Source: Clostridia bacterium (lineage in GTDB: Bacteria > Bacillota > Clostridia > Christensenellales > Aristaeellaceae). Taken from it: 64,000 bases of DNA. How positions within the stretch are numbered: the first letter of the stretch is position 1; each line of letters starts with the position of its first letter. Under the pieces are notes generated by a model. The model made no database searches. It was not told the origin of the DNA and worked only from the letters and a program-made list of their open reading frames with translations. The position numbers and the translations under genes were made by a program. This document shows, piece by piece, positions 41,866-49,651 of this stretch. The stretch spans positions 90,752 through 154,751 of the forward strand of contig JAFXVR010000063.1 of the NCBI GenBank assembly GCA_017534885.1, read 5' to 3'.

Positions 41866-42586
41866 CCTCCCCCAGCGCTTCCTCATCCGCCACCAGCGTA
41901 AAATGCTTGTGCAGCTGCAGGATGGAGGCGGGGACGCGGGGGGTGACGGGGCCGAAGAAGGCTTCCCTGAGGATGGCGGCCTTGCTGGCGCCGGAGACCA
42001 CCATCACCACGCGGCTGGCCTGCATGATGTCGCAGATGCCCATGGTGTAGGCGAAGCGGGGCACGTCCTCCTCCCGGTCAAAAAAGCGCTTGTTGGCCTG
42101 GATGGTGGCTTCCCGCAGGGCGACCCGGTGGGTGCCCTTGTCGAAGAACTCGTCGGGCTCGTTGAAGCCGATGTGGCCGTTGGGGCCCAGCCCCAGCAGC
42201 TGCAGGTCGATGCCGCCGAGGCCGCGGATGACCCGGTCGTAGCGGGCGCACTCCGCCGCGGCGTCCGGGTTGGTGCCGTCGGGGATGTTGGTGTTGCCGA
42301 TGGGCAGGTTGATGTGGTCGAAGAAATTGTGCCGCATGAACCAGGCGTAGCTCTGCACGTTCTCCGGCCCGAGGCCCACGTACTCGTCCAGGTTGACGGT
42401 GCGCACCTGGCTGAAGTCGATATCGCCCTTGCGGTACCAGTCGATCAGCTGCCGGTAGGTGCCGATGGGACTGGAGCCTGTCGCAAGCCCCAGCACCGAG
42501 TCCGGCTTGAGAATCACCTGCGCCGAGATGATATTGGCCGCCTGGCGGCTCATGTGGTCATAATCCCGCGCCCTGATCAGCTTCAT
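41849..42586 (-). CDS. nagB: Glucosamine-6-phosphate deaminase
   Basis: The 245-aa enzyme converts glucosamine-6-phosphate to fructose-6-phosphate and ammonia in the cytoplasm. Motifs: LGLATGSSPIGTY (phosphate loop), VNLDEYVGL (catalytic Asp), LGLGPNGHIGFNEP (His and Glu). The ATG at 42586 has GGAGG a few bases upstream and is preferred over an open frame running 40 codons further. The last residues (VAVSC) and the stop are made by heptamer repeats, so the native tail has probably been replaced. A 13-bp palindrome between promoter and start suggests control by a GntR-type regulator. Confidence 0.95.
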   Translation of the reverse strand: MKLIRARDYDHMSRQAANIISAQVILKPDSVLGLATGSSPIGTYRQLIDWYRKGDIDFSQVRTVNLDEYVGLGPENVQSYAWFMRHNFFDHINLPIGNTNIPDGTNPDAAAECARYDRVIRGLGGIDLQLLGLGPNGHIGFNEPDEFFDKGTHRVALREATIQANKRFFDREEDVPRFAYTMGICDIMQASRVVMVVSGASKAAILREAFFGPVTPRVPASILQLHKHFTLVADEEALGEVAVSC

Positions 42587-42601
42587 GGCGATCCCTCCCA
42601 A

Positions 42602-42614
42602 TTGTATGATACAA
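42602..42614. promoter_or_regulatory. 13-bp palindromic operator of nagB
   Basis: TTGTATGATACAA is a perfect palindrome around one base, lying between the nagB -10 box and its ribosome site. The TTGTAT/ATACAA arms resemble sites of GntR/HutC-type sugar regulators. No such regulator is encoded in this window. Confidence 0.7.
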
Positions 42615-42641
42615 GTTGCGCGCATCCGGCGCTCTGCAAGG

Positions 42642-42670
42642 AGTATAGCATAAGACAAGGGGGGATGCAA
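42642..42670 (-). promoter_or_regulatory. Promoter of nagB
   Basis: On the minus strand TTGCAT (42670-42665), a 17-base spacer and TATACT (42647-42642). Confidence 0.75.
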
Positions 42671-42687
42671 GGGGGAGCTGTCAGCTG

Positions 42688-42885
42688 TCAGCCTGTAAAC
42701 AAGGTACACCCCATCCGCCGGAAATACGCGATCCGCTCCTCAATGTCCTCCCGGGTGACCTCGAAGCGGCGGGCCAGGCAGTCCACGCAAAACCAGGCCT
42801 GCGCGCCGCGGTTGATGAGCTTGCGGGTGATGGCGATCTCATCAGCGGTGAGGGGACGGCCGCAGGCGGCGCAGAGGGCTTCCAT
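42688..42885 (-). CDS. Small cysteine-rich conserved protein
   Basis: The 65-aa protein has CAACG near the N-terminus and CVDC in the middle, which could bind zinc, then a helical tail (TREDIEERIAYFRRMGCTLF). Similar small proteins are common in Clostridia, but no function is known to me. Its ATG overlaps the stop of the alpha-galactosidase gene (TGATG), so it is translated with it. It could modulate that enzyme or be a general zinc-ribbon protein. An upstream in-frame start at 42948 lies inside the previous gene and is less likely. Confidence 0.75.
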   Translation of the reverse strand: MEALCAACGRPLTADEIAITRKLINRGAQAWFCVDCLARRFEVTREDIEERIAYFRRMGCTLFTG

Positions 42886-44063
42886 CACAGCTTTTCCAGC
42901 CGGGCTAAGGCGACCTTGCAGCCGTGGCCGGGCACGTCCTGATGGCACCAGTCGCGGAAGAGGCCCATGTCCTCGCCGGTGAAGGCATCGGTCATGCGCA
43001 GGCCGAAGCCGCTCCCGGCGGGCAGGCCGCAGTCGGCGAAGAGGAAGGGCACGCCGGCCTGGGCGGGGGCGAAGTTGAACCAGCCCACGGCGAACTCATT
43101 GCCGCTCAGGTGGCGCAGGAGGGTCAGGCCGCAGTCGGGATGCTCGTGCCAGGTGCAGCCGTTTTCGTCGGGAATGTGGTCGATCACCCGGCCCCGGTGC
43201 ACCACCATGGGCGGGCGGGTCTCGGGGTCCTGGTTGATGCGGATCAGCCGCGGGTTCCTGACCAGCTCCTCCGCGAAGGGCTTCATATTGCGCACGTCTC
43301 CGCCTAACATCAGCGGCACGCCGCAGAGGCACCAGAGGGCGAACTGGGTGGCATAGTCCTGGTCGGTGCAGGGCTTGCCCAGGGCCACGTTGCCCTTGCC
43401 GTACATGCCGATGGTCAGCATGTCCATGTCGTTGAAGCAGTCCGCGCCGGACATGCACAGGTTGTCCAGCTGGGAGCGGGCGATGTCGGTGAAGGAGATG
43501 AAATTATCCTGAATATCGCCGGTGGAGCGGTACATGTGCGCGCCGAGGGCCTTCATCCAGCGCCATGGCTCGTCCGTGCCCCAGTTGCAGGCCGAGAAGA
43601 GGATGTCCCGGCCCGTGGCCTTCAGCGCCATGGACATGGCCGCGTACCGGTTGCGGCCGTCGGCGCTCTCCGGGAAGTTGCAGAAGTCGTACTTCAGAAA
43701 GTCCACGCCCCAGTCCGCGAAGGTCTGCGCGTCGATCCACTCGTAGTCGAAGGAGGAGGGATAGCCCGCGCAGGTCTGCACGCCCGCGCAGGAGTACATG
43801 CCGAAGAGGAAGCCCATGGCGTGCAGGTCGTCCGCCAGCGCCTTCATGCCCCGGGGGAACTTGGCCGGGTCAGGCACGATGCGGCCGTCCGCCCCGCGCT
43901 CCCGCAGACTCCAGCAGTCGTCGATCACGATGTAGCGGTAGCCCGCCGCCAGATAGCCCTTGTCCCGCATGGCGCGGGCCGTCTCCACGATCAGTTGGTC
44001 GGAAATGTTCTCGCCGAAGGTGTTCCAGCTGTTCCAGCCCATGGGCGGGGTTGCGATGCGCAT
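42885..44063 (-). CDS. Glycoside hydrolase family 27 alpha-galactosidase
   Basis: The 392-aa enzyme is cytoplasmic. It opens with TPPMGWNSWNTFGE, typical of GH27, followed by YIVIDDCW. The nucleophile is Asp126 in FLKYDFC, and the acid/base lies in FNDMDML (Asp212 or Asp214). The C-terminal beta domain is short. GH27 enzymes remove terminal alpha-galactose from raffinose-family sugars or galactomannan. AAGGAGG precedes the ATG at 44063; an open frame extends 11 codons further. It is followed by the overlapping small cysteine-rich gene. Confidence 0.94.
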   Translation of the reverse strand: MRIATPPMGWNSWNTFGENISDQLIVETARAMRDKGYLAAGYRYIVIDDCWSLRERGADGRIVPDPAKFPRGMKALADDLHAMGFLFGMYSCAGVQTCAGYPSSFDYEWIDAQTFADWGVDFLKYDFCNFPESADGRNRYAAMSMALKATGRDILFSACNWGTDEPWRWMKALGAHMYRSTGDIQDNFISFTDIARSQLDNLCMSGADCFNDMDMLTIGMYGKGNVALGKPCTDQDYATQFALWCLCGVPLMLGGDVRNMKPFAEELVRNPRLIRINQDPETRPPMVVHRGRVIDHIPDENGCTWHEHPDCGLTLLRHLSGNEFAVGWFNFAPAQAGVPFLFADCGLPAGSGFGLRMTDAFTGEDMGLFRDWCHQDVPGHGCKVALARLEKL

Positions 44064-44098
44064 GATGAAGCCTCCTTGAAAGGGTTGTTTTTTCAAAT

Positions 44099-44437
44099 CT
44101 ATTCTCCAAGGTTTGTATATCTGGGATCCATATCGTCAATGCTGACCACCATCAGTTGATCGGCGGCAAAGAGCGTATTCAGATCCCGAACGAATGCATC
44201 AAAACTTTCATATTCCTTCTCATCAATATAGAAAGTTCTGTTGAACCATTTAAAGCTGTTGCGCTCAAATTCTGCGGTACTCCCAATGTGATGAAGATGG
44301 TCGTCATCATTGAACGCGATATCGGTAATACCATTTTTCGAGATAAGGTCAATCAGCTTGGTTTTTGTGACAGAAAGCGCTGTCCGTTCCTTCTTCTTCG
44401 ATAACAAACGGTGCACCATATCCCCAAACCGCAGCAT
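44099..44437 (-). CDS. Hypothetical protein, AT-richer than its surroundings
   Basis: The 112-aa product has a basic N-terminus (MVHRLLSKKKERTA) and an acidic, aromatic-rich rest (NDDDHLHHIGSTAEFERN, DEKEYESFDAF). No signal peptide or known domain was recognised. Base composition is clearly more AT-rich than that of the flanking genes, which suggests recent transfer. GAGGAGG lies before the ATG. It ends 36 bases before the alpha-galactosidase start, so the two may be cotranscribed. It may be a small immunity-type protein, but nothing directly shows this. Confidence 0.65.
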   Translation of the reverse strand: MLRFGDMVHRLLSKKKERTALSVTKTKLIDLISKNGITDIAFNDDDHLHHIGSTAEFERNSFKWFNRTFYIDEKEYESFDAFVRDLNTLFAADQLMVVSIDDMDPRYTNLGE

Positions 44438-44499
44438 TTCTATGACCTCCTCATTTTGAGATACGAATCATGATTCATTCCTATTGCCCCGCCGTCGGG

Positions 44500-44525
44500 G
44501 GTATGGCGCCGTAGACGGCGCCGCT
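44500..44525. repeat. Short palindromic element with GGCGCCGT stem
   Basis: GGCGCCGT and ACGGCGCC form a perfect 8-bp stem with a 2-base loop, flanked by CCGTCGGGGG and CCGCTACGGG. It sits between a hypothetical gene and endonuclease III and could be a terminator core or a REP-like element. Confidence 0.55.
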
Positions 44526-44552
44526 ACGGGAGAAAGGCGTTCATTTCAACCT

Positions 44553-44590
44553 AAATACTCCTCACTCCTCACTGAGCTAAAAGCTCCTCC
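44553..44590. repeat. Heptamer repeats overlapping the 3' end of the endonuclease III gene
   Basis: ACTCCTC/ACTCCTC/ACTGAGC units followed by TAAAAGC. The stop codon TAG of the endonuclease gene (44579-44577) lies in this unit on the minus strand. Confidence 0.7.
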
Positions 44591-45245
44591 TCCCGCACAC
44601 TCCCGCCAGACAGCACTCCCCGCACCTGGGCTTCGTCCTGGCGGTGCAGACGGCGCGGCCGTGGTCGACGAGGCGGTGGCAAAAGGCGTTGCTCTCCTCG
44701 GGCGGGAGGAGGGCGCGGAGAGCTTTCTCCACCTTGGCGGGATCGCGCTGGTTGTCCACCAGGCCGATGCGGTTGCTCAGGCGGATGCAGTGGGTGTCGG
44801 TGACCACGGCGGGCTGGCCGAAGACGTCGCCGAGGATCAGGTTGGCGCTCTTGCGGCCCACGCCGGGCAGGCGGAGCAGGGCTTCCATGGTGTCGGGCAC
44901 GCGGGAAGCGTACTCGTCCCGGAGCATGCGCATGCAGGCGGAGATGTCCCGGGCCTTGCTGGGGCCGAGGCCGCAGGGGCGCACGATGGCTTCGATCTCC
45001 GCGGGATCGGCCTCCGCCAGCGCGTCCACGCCGGGGAAGCGGGCGAAGAGAATGGGGGTGATTTCGTTGACCCGGGCGTCGGTGCACTGGGCGGCCAGGC
45101 GCACGCTGACCAGCAGCTTCCAGGCCTCGTCGTAATCGAGGGTGCACACGGTGTCCGGGTAGGCTTCCTTCAGCAGGCGGACGCAGGCCAGCGCCAGCTC
45201 TTTCTTTGCCTGAAGCCCGCCGGTTTCAGCGGTTGAACCGGGCAT
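44577..45245 (-). CDS. nth: Endonuclease III (DNA glycosylase/AP lyase)
   Basis: The 222-aa enzyme removes oxidised pyrimidines and cleaves at abasic sites. It has the helix-hairpin-helix LPGVGRKSANLILG with the catalytic Lys, the catalytic Asp in VVTDTHCIRLSNRIG, and a C-terminal 4Fe-4S cluster (CTARTKPRCGECCLAGVC). In that cluster the first spacing is seven residues instead of the usual six. AAGGAGG lies before the ATG at 45245, preferred to an open frame starting at 45287. It overlaps the upstream gene by 20 bases. The last codons lie in a heptamer repeat. Confidence 0.95.
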   Translation of the reverse strand: MPGSTAETGGLQAKKELALACVRLLKEAYPDTVCTLDYDEAWKLLVSVRLAAQCTDARVNEITPILFARFPGVDALAEADPAEIEAIVRPCGLGPSKARDISACMRMLRDEYASRVPDTMEALLRLPGVGRKSANLILGDVFGQPAVVTDTHCIRLSNRIGLVDNQRDPAKVEKALRALLPPEESNAFCHRLVDHGRAVCTARTKPRCGECCLAGVCGRRSF

Positions 45246-45729
45246 GGGATGTCCTCCTTCCCGCGCTTTCACAGGCGGCCCGCACATGGGCGTACAGGCC
45301 GCCGGGCAGGGGCTGGCGCCGCCGGAGCAGGGCCGCCAGCTCCCGGTGCAGTTTTTCGCAGAGCTTCTCCACCTCGCCGGCCTCCCCCGCCTTGGCCAGC
45401 CGCCTCGCCCAGACCGGGTCGACGGCCTCGCCGGGATGCCGGGCCAGCAGTGAGAGGCAGCAGGCCGCCTCGCCGGTGGGTTGGGTGGAAAAAAAGGACG
45501 GTGGGTTCAGCGGGTGATCCAGCAGGAGCCAGCCGTCCTTTTCGTCCACCGTCCAGCCCGCGCCTTCGAGCTTCTCCCGGGCCCGGGCGGCGGCCTCGGG
45601 CGGGGCGCAGCGGGGCAGGTCGGTGGCCAGCAGGTGGGTATCGGGCCGGGCGCGGCGCAGGGCGGGCGGACGGGAGGCGCCGCAGTCCCGGAGCAGGGTC
45701 AGGGCCTCCCGCCGCAGGGCGCTCAGCAT
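45226..45729 (-). CDS. Hypothetical protein upstream of nth
   Basis: The 167-aa product is rich in Ala, Leu and Arg, with no signal peptide or transmembrane helix. It contains DEKDGWLLLDHPLNPPSFF and a helical C-terminus. I recognise no family. It overlaps nth by 20 bases downstream and the DUF1934 gene by 7 bases upstream, so all are translated from one message. The order DUF1934-unknown-nth suggests a housekeeping operon. Confidence 0.7.
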   Translation of the reverse strand: MLSALRREALTLLRDCGASRPPALRRARPDTHLLATDLPRCAPPEAAARAREKLEGAGWTVDEKDGWLLLDHPLNPPSFFSTQPTGEAACCLSLLARHPGEAVDPVWARRLAKAGEAGEVEKLCEKLHRELAALLRRRQPLPGGLYAHVRAACESAGRRTSHARFNR

Positions 45730-46157
45730 GCCGTGGGCGCCCAGGTGATGCGCAGCCGCCGCAGGCCCACGTCCTGGCCGCCCATGGTCATCAGGTAATC
45801 GGTGTCGATCAGCCCCTCGGGGCCGGTTTTAATCTTCAGCCGCAGGGCGTGGACGCTCAGGGTGAAGGCGCCCTCCGGGGTGCGGTACTCGGTTTCGCAG
45901 CGCTTGCCCGCCTCGAAAACCATGGCGGACTGGATGTCGCCCAGCCGGGAGATGATCACCCGGTCGCCGCGGATGCTGATGCGCACCTGCTCCTCGATGT
46001 CGGCGGAGCCGTCGCAGGGGATCAGCTCGGTGTAGGTCAGCAGGGTTTCGGGGCCGCCAGTGAGGCAGGTGCCGACCACGGTTTCGCCGAAGGGGGTATC
46101 GTCCTCTTCGGGGGTGAGGGTGCTGACTTGAATCAGTACCGGCAGTTCATCTTTCAT
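45723..46157 (-). CDS. DUF1934 (YwiB-like) beta-barrel protein
   Basis: The 144-aa protein has the DUF1934 pattern of a small calycin-like barrel: PVLIQVSTLTPEED, LLTYTELI, VRISIRGDRVIISRLGD, MVFEAGKRCETEYRTPEGAFTLSVHALRLKI. It is cytoplasmic and of unknown role, though often found beside housekeeping genes. It starts two bases after the stop of the phosphodiester glycosidase gene and overlaps the following gene by seven bases. Confidence 0.82.
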   Translation of the reverse strand: MKDELPVLIQVSTLTPEEDDTPFGETVVGTCLTGGPETLLTYTELIPCDGSADIEEQVRISIRGDRVIISRLGDIQSAMVFEAGKRCETEYRTPEGAFTLSVHALRLKIKTGPEGLIDTDYLMTMGGQDVGLRRLRITWAPTAC

Positions 46158-46159
46158 AA

Positions 46160-47050
46160 TTACCTTTCCAGTGTCGCAAACCAGATGATGTCGGGGATTT
46201 CGCGGGACTGGCGGGCGAGCTTGGTGTTGTTGAGGACGATGTTGGCGGAATTGCCGCCGTCAAGGTTGTAGGCGTTGTAGCAGCCAAGCTCATAGAAGAG
46301 GCGGGCCAGGTCGGGCATGGTGATGCCGCGGCGCTCGCCGACCTCGGGGCCTTCGCACATGGCGATGACGTAGTTCAGCGGGCCCAGCTGGCCGATGCCC
46401 AGGCGCTTGTTGGGATAGGCGGGAGCCACGTCCAGGTGGCAGTCGCTGAAGTCCTCATAGAGCTGGCCGTCCACAATCAGGCCGGGGCCGAAGCAGAACA
46501 CGTGGATGGGCTTGATGCCGGTTTCCGCCAGATAATTCTCCCACCAGACCTCGGCCTCGGCCTCGCCGTGCCAGCCGAAGGAGGGGGTGGGCTTGAGGAT
46601 GCGCAGGTCGCCGTTCTGGTCGATGATGAGGGTATCACGGCCGGAATTGGGGCGGAAGCGCAGCCGCACGCCGTTGCGGTACACAATGCCGTCGTTGTGG
46701 CCGATGAACCAGTCGCCGTTGATGGCCAGCACCGCGTTGAGGCGCGGGGTGATGTTGTAGATCTGTTGCATCTGCTTGGAGGGGAACTTGCCCACCAGCG
46801 CCGTGCGGAACTGGGTGGGATCCACCAGCTGCACATAGGCGAGGGTCACCGGGATCTCCGCGTAGGTGATGTGCTCAATGCGGATGTCCAGGGAGCCGTC
46901 GTGGTAGCCGGACAGGTCGGGCAGATAGTTCTCCTGCTTGGGCACAAAGGGGGAGCGCTCCCGTTTCCAGGACAGCGGCTTGTAGGTGTTGGCCAGGGCC
47001 GTGGAGGCGGCCATCAGCAGGCAGAAGACCAGGGCGAGCAGCCGTTTCAT
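46160..47050 (-). CDS. Secreted phosphodiester glycosidase (NAGPA/DUF2233 family)
   Basis: The 296-aa protein has a signal peptide (MKRLLALVFCLLMAASTALA). The NAGPA domain shows LNAVLAINGDWF, VYRNGVRLR, HVFCFGPGLIVDGQ, RLGIGQLGPLNYVIAMCEG and YNLDGGNSANIVLNN, the last being the strongest family signature. The family cleaves phosphodiester-linked sugars, including those of wall teichoic acid and exopolysaccharide. The ATG at 47050 is used because AAAGGA lies eight bases upstream. It leads an operon of four genes ending with nth. Confidence 0.9.
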   Translation of the reverse strand: MKRLLALVFCLLMAASTALANTYKPLSWKRERSPFVPKQENYLPDLSGYHDGSLDIRIEHITYAEIPVTLAYVQLVDPTQFRTALVGKFPSKQMQQIYNITPRLNAVLAINGDWFIGHNDGIVYRNGVRLRFRPNSGRDTLIIDQNGDLRILKPTPSFGWHGEAEAEVWWENYLAETGIKPIHVFCFGPGLIVDGQLYEDFSDCHLDVAPAYPNKRLGIGQLGPLNYVIAMCEGPEVGERRGITMPDLARLFYELGCYNAYNLDGGNSANIVLNNTKLARQSREIPDIIWFATLER

Positions 47051-47088
47051 AAGCAACTTCCTTTCGGCGCGATATTCAACCGGATACC

Positions 47089-47117
47089 ATTATAATGGAC
47101 GGGGGGAGGGAAGTCAA
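47089..47117 (-). promoter_or_regulatory. Promoter of the NAGPA-DUF1934-nth operon
   Basis: On the minus strand TTGACT (47117-47112), a 17-base spacer and TATAAT (47094-47089). Confidence 0.8.
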
Positions 47118-47125
47118 GGAGAGCG

Positions 47126-47252
47126 GTGAGTGGAGTGAGGAGTGAAGAGTTTTCAGAGTGAGGAGTGAGGAGTTTTAGTTACTGGGGCTGACCTGTTATG
47201 GTGAAGAGAAAAGCGCTGTCTGAAACTCCTCACTCCTCACTCCTCACTCACC
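47126..47252. repeat. Two clusters of GAGTGAG/CTCACTC heptamers in opposite orientation
   Basis: GAGTGAG-type units at 47126-47180 and CTCACTC units at 47222-47252 face each other, so the two could pair as a long imperfect hairpin. No gene lies in this stretch. Confidence 0.8.
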
Positions 47253-47266
47253 TACCCCCGCTCCTA

Positions 47267-47295
47267 TTGAATTTCCCCCGATTTTCCTGTACAAT
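47267..47295 (+). promoter_or_regulatory. Promoter of the decayed secreted-protein gene
   Basis: TTGAAT (47267-47272), a 17-base spacer and TACAAT (47290-47295). The spacer contains TTTCCCCCG, shared with the promoters at 51732 and 56772 of the intact paralogues. Confidence 0.7.
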
Positions 47296-47344
47296 ATCCC
47301 CATAGCAGGGGGAACACTTTGTTCCTGCGGGGGTGGGACGGAAG

Positions 47345-47656
47345 ATGAAACGGGAGACTGAATCCATGATTCGCCGGAGCGGGCTGGCGCTGATGGCGCT
47401 GCTGACGGCGCCGGCGTGAGCCGTCTCGTCCTGCCGGACACCGCCAGGACCATCAGAACCTTTGCGTTTGGCTCGACCTGCAGTCTGTCCCTGACCATTC
47501 CCGCGGGGGTCGCCGGGATCGAGGAGGATGCGTTCCGGGATTCCGCCGGACTGCGGGCGGGTGTTCCTCTTCTCCGCCGCGGGCAGCGCCGCTGAGGAAT
47601 ACTGCGCCAGCCACAGCAACTGTGTCTTTGTGGAGGAAGCCGCAAACCCGGTTTAA
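47345..47656 (+). pseudogene. Decayed member of the NCVFVEE-tailed secreted protein family
   Basis: An ATG at 47345 opens a partial signal peptide (RRSGLALMALLTAPA) that hits a stop at 47417. A second frame from 47416 reads VSRLVLPDTARTIRTFAFG and PAGVAGIEEDAFRD, which matches the last LRR of the intact paralogues (IPASCASIGDRAFRD). A frameshift is then needed to reach FSAAGSAAEEYC and SNCVFVEE, matching GSPAEDYC and NCVFVEE at their ends. So the large central region is deleted and at least one frameshift and one stop are present. The nearby promoter is still recognisable. Confidence 0.82.
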
Positions 47657-47680
47657 TCTGTATCTGAGGAGTGATCTGTG

Positions 47681-48955
47681 ATGAAGAAAACACTGCTGAA
47701 GGGCATACTGCTCATTGCCCTGATCGCCGCCCTGCTGTGCGTCAGCACCGCCTTCGCGGAGGACGCCTCGATCCTGGGCCGGCCCTTCCCCGACTTCACG
47801 GCGGAGGACGCCGACGGAAATGCCTTCACCCTGTCTGAGACGCTGAAGGATCATGAGGCCGCCGTGATCAATTTCTGGGCGACCTGGTGCCCGCCCTGCC
47901 GCATCGAGTTCCCCTTCCTGAACGAGGCGTACCAGGTCTACGGCGACCGGGTGGCCTTCCTCTGCCTGTCCATCGAGCAGGCGGACACGGCGGAGGTGAT
48001 CCGCGCCTTCCGGGAGGAGCACGGCCTCTCCCTGCCCATGGGGCGGGACGAGAACTACGCGCTGTACCTGTCCATGAACGGGGGCGGCTCCATCCCCGTC
48101 ACGGTGGTTGTGGACCGGTTCGGCAACGCGGTCTTCACCCACGAAATGTGCTTCAGGAGCTACCGGGAAATCGCCTCCGTCCTGGACGCCGTGCTGGGTG
48201 AGGACTACACGGAGAGCGCCGTGCTGGACGAAATCCCCCTGCCGGTGAAAACCGCCGCCTTCCCGGTGGGCGCTCAGCGGGCGGTGCATGTGGAGAATGA
48301 GCATGCCCGGCGGGTCTTCTTCCGCAGCGAGACGGACGCTTTCCGCCTGGAAGCCTGGGTGGTGAACGACCGCACGGCGTACCTGCGCATCGAAGCCCCG
48401 GCCGCGGACGATCCCTACAGCATGGTTCTCTACGACTCCCTCAGGCCGTACATCCACGAGCTGCCGACCCTGCTGGATCCGGAGCGCGGGGCTTATGTCC
48501 TCGACCTGTCCCTGCCGGGGGCGGACGCGGAGCTGCCCGTCGCCAATGTCTGCCTCTATGACTTCCTCCACCCGGAGAGCCCGGACGTGCTGGATGTGTA
48601 CCTGATCCCGGACGAGAGCTGCCTGGAGACCCTCTGCACAGTGCTGCAGTCCTACGGCTATGAGATGACCGAAGGGGAGGCCGAAGCCCCGGCGGAGGAA
48701 GCGGCGGCCTATGTGCTGCACGTCACCGACCAGTACGGCGCGCCGGTGCCGGGCCTGATGCTGAACTTCTGCACCGACACGGCCTGCGTCCTGCTGAAGT
48801 CCGACGAGAACGGCCTCATCATCTTTGAGGGCGCGCCGGACACATACCATGTGCAGCTGCTGAAGGCTCCGGAGGGGTACAGCTTCGACCCCGGCTTTGA
48901 GCTGTACACCCCGAAGGCTTACGGCGAATGGCTGCTGCGCGTCAGAAAGGACTGA
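47681..48955 (+). CDS. Secreted TlpA-like thioredoxin with a C-terminal beta domain
   Basis: The 424-aa protein has a signal peptide (MKKTLLKGILLIALIAALLCVSTAFA). Residues ~28-185 form a TlpA/ResA-type thioredoxin domain with the redox pair Cys70-Pro-Pro-Cys73 (FWATWCPPCRIEF) and the cis-Pro in GGGSIPVTVVVD. A middle domain (~190-340) is unrecognised, and the last ~90 residues (VTDQYGAPVPGLMLNFCTDT, DENGLIIFEGAPDTYHV) resemble a CnaB/prealbumin-like beta sandwich. It probably reduces extracytoplasmic disulfides. GAGGAG lies nine bases before the ATG. It is followed by the GNAT gene after 7 bases. Confidence 0.88.
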   Translation: MKKTLLKGILLIALIAALLCVSTAFAEDASILGRPFPDFTAEDADGNAFTLSETLKDHEAAVINFWATWCPPCRIEFPFLNEAYQVYGDRVAFLCLSIEQADTAEVIRAFREEHGLSLPMGRDENYALYLSMNGGGSIPVTVVVDRFGNAVFTHEMCFRSYREIASVLDAVLGEDYTESAVLDEIPLPVKTAAFPVGAQRAVHVENEHARRVFFRSETDAFRLEAWVVNDRTAYLRIEAPAADDPYSMVLYDSLRPYIHELPTLLDPERGAYVLDLSLPGADAELPVANVCLYDFLHPESPDVLDVYLIPDESCLETLCTVLQSYGYEMTEGEAEAPAEEAAAYVLHVTDQYGAPVPGLMLNFCTDTACVLLKSDENGLIIFEGAPDTYHVQLLKAPEGYSFDPGFELYTPKAYGEWLLRVRKD

Positions 48956-48962
48956 GCATCCC

Positions 48963-49412
48963 ATGATTGCTTATCGGAAGCTCACGGAAAAGGAGCTGGA
49001 CGCCTTCATCGGGCTGCGCATCCGACAGCTCCGGGAGGAGGGCGCGACAGAGGACATTGACCTCGTGCCCGCCCTGAAGGCCTACTATCACCGCCACATG
49101 GCCGACGGCACCTTTGTCTCCTGGCTTGCCCTGGACGGGGAGGCCATTGTGGGCACCAGCGGCATGTCCTTTGTGGAAAAGCCGCCCTACTTCAGCTGCC
49201 CCAGCGGGAAGATCGGCCTGCTGTCCAGCATGTTCACCGAACCTGCCCACCGGCGGCAGGGCATCGCCAGAGAGCTGCTCCGCCGGGTGGTGGAGGAGGC
49301 GAAAGCCTGGGGCTGCGGCGCGGTGCAGATCACGGCCTCCGACATGGGCGTGCTGCTGTACACGGATTTCGGCTTTGTGAAGAACGGGAATTTCATGCAG
49401 CTGAGGCTGTGA
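48963..49412 (+). CDS. GNAT family N-acetyltransferase
   Basis: The 149-aa protein has the GNAT fold: central strand GKIGLLSSMFTEPAHRRQGIARELLRRVVEEA with the acetyl-CoA-binding R/Q-x-x-G-x-G/A loop, and LYTDFGF at the end, where acceptor binding occurs. AAAGGA lies 11 bases before the ATG, and the gene begins 7 bases after the thioredoxin-like gene. The acceptor is unknown. Short hairpins follow, but no clear terminator. Confidence 0.88.
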   Translation: MIAYRKLTEKELDAFIGLRIRQLREEGATEDIDLVPALKAYYHRHMADGTFVSWLALDGEAIVGTSGMSFVEKPPYFSCPSGKIGLLSSMFTEPAHRRQGIARELLRRVVEEAKAWGCGAVQITASDMGVLLYTDFGFVKNGNFMQLRL

Positions 49413-49487
49413 GCGCGCCCTCCTTCGGACGGGAGCGCCCATAGCCATGTCCGGGCGGAAGCGGGCGGAAGCGGCTTCACATTAAGC

Positions 49488-49516
49488 TTGCATTCCGCCT
49501 TTCTTTTTACTATAAG
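49488..49516 (+). promoter_or_regulatory. Promoter upstream of MITE copy 2
   Basis: TTGCAT (49488-49493), a 17-base spacer and TATAAG (49511-49516). The expected transcription start (about 49523) coincides with the left end of the MITE, which would become the 5' leader of the mRNA. Confidence 0.65.
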
Positions 49517-49524
49517 GCATTTGT

Positions 49525-49646
49525 TGATTCGGATGTCAAAAGGCCGCTTTCATGAACTGAGCCACGACTGGTTGTGGAAGACAGCGGAAATCACCACAAC
49601 CAGTCGTGGCTCCAAGGTTGAAAGCGCCCTTTTGTCACCCTTACCA
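49525..49646 (+). mobile_element. 122-bp MITE-like element, copy 2
   Basis: Identical in layout to copy 1, with one base changed at 49613 (TCC for TCT). It lies between promoter and start codon of the beta-helix gene and leaves no ribosome site in front of it. Confidence 0.88.
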
Positions 49647-49651
49647 CGGAT

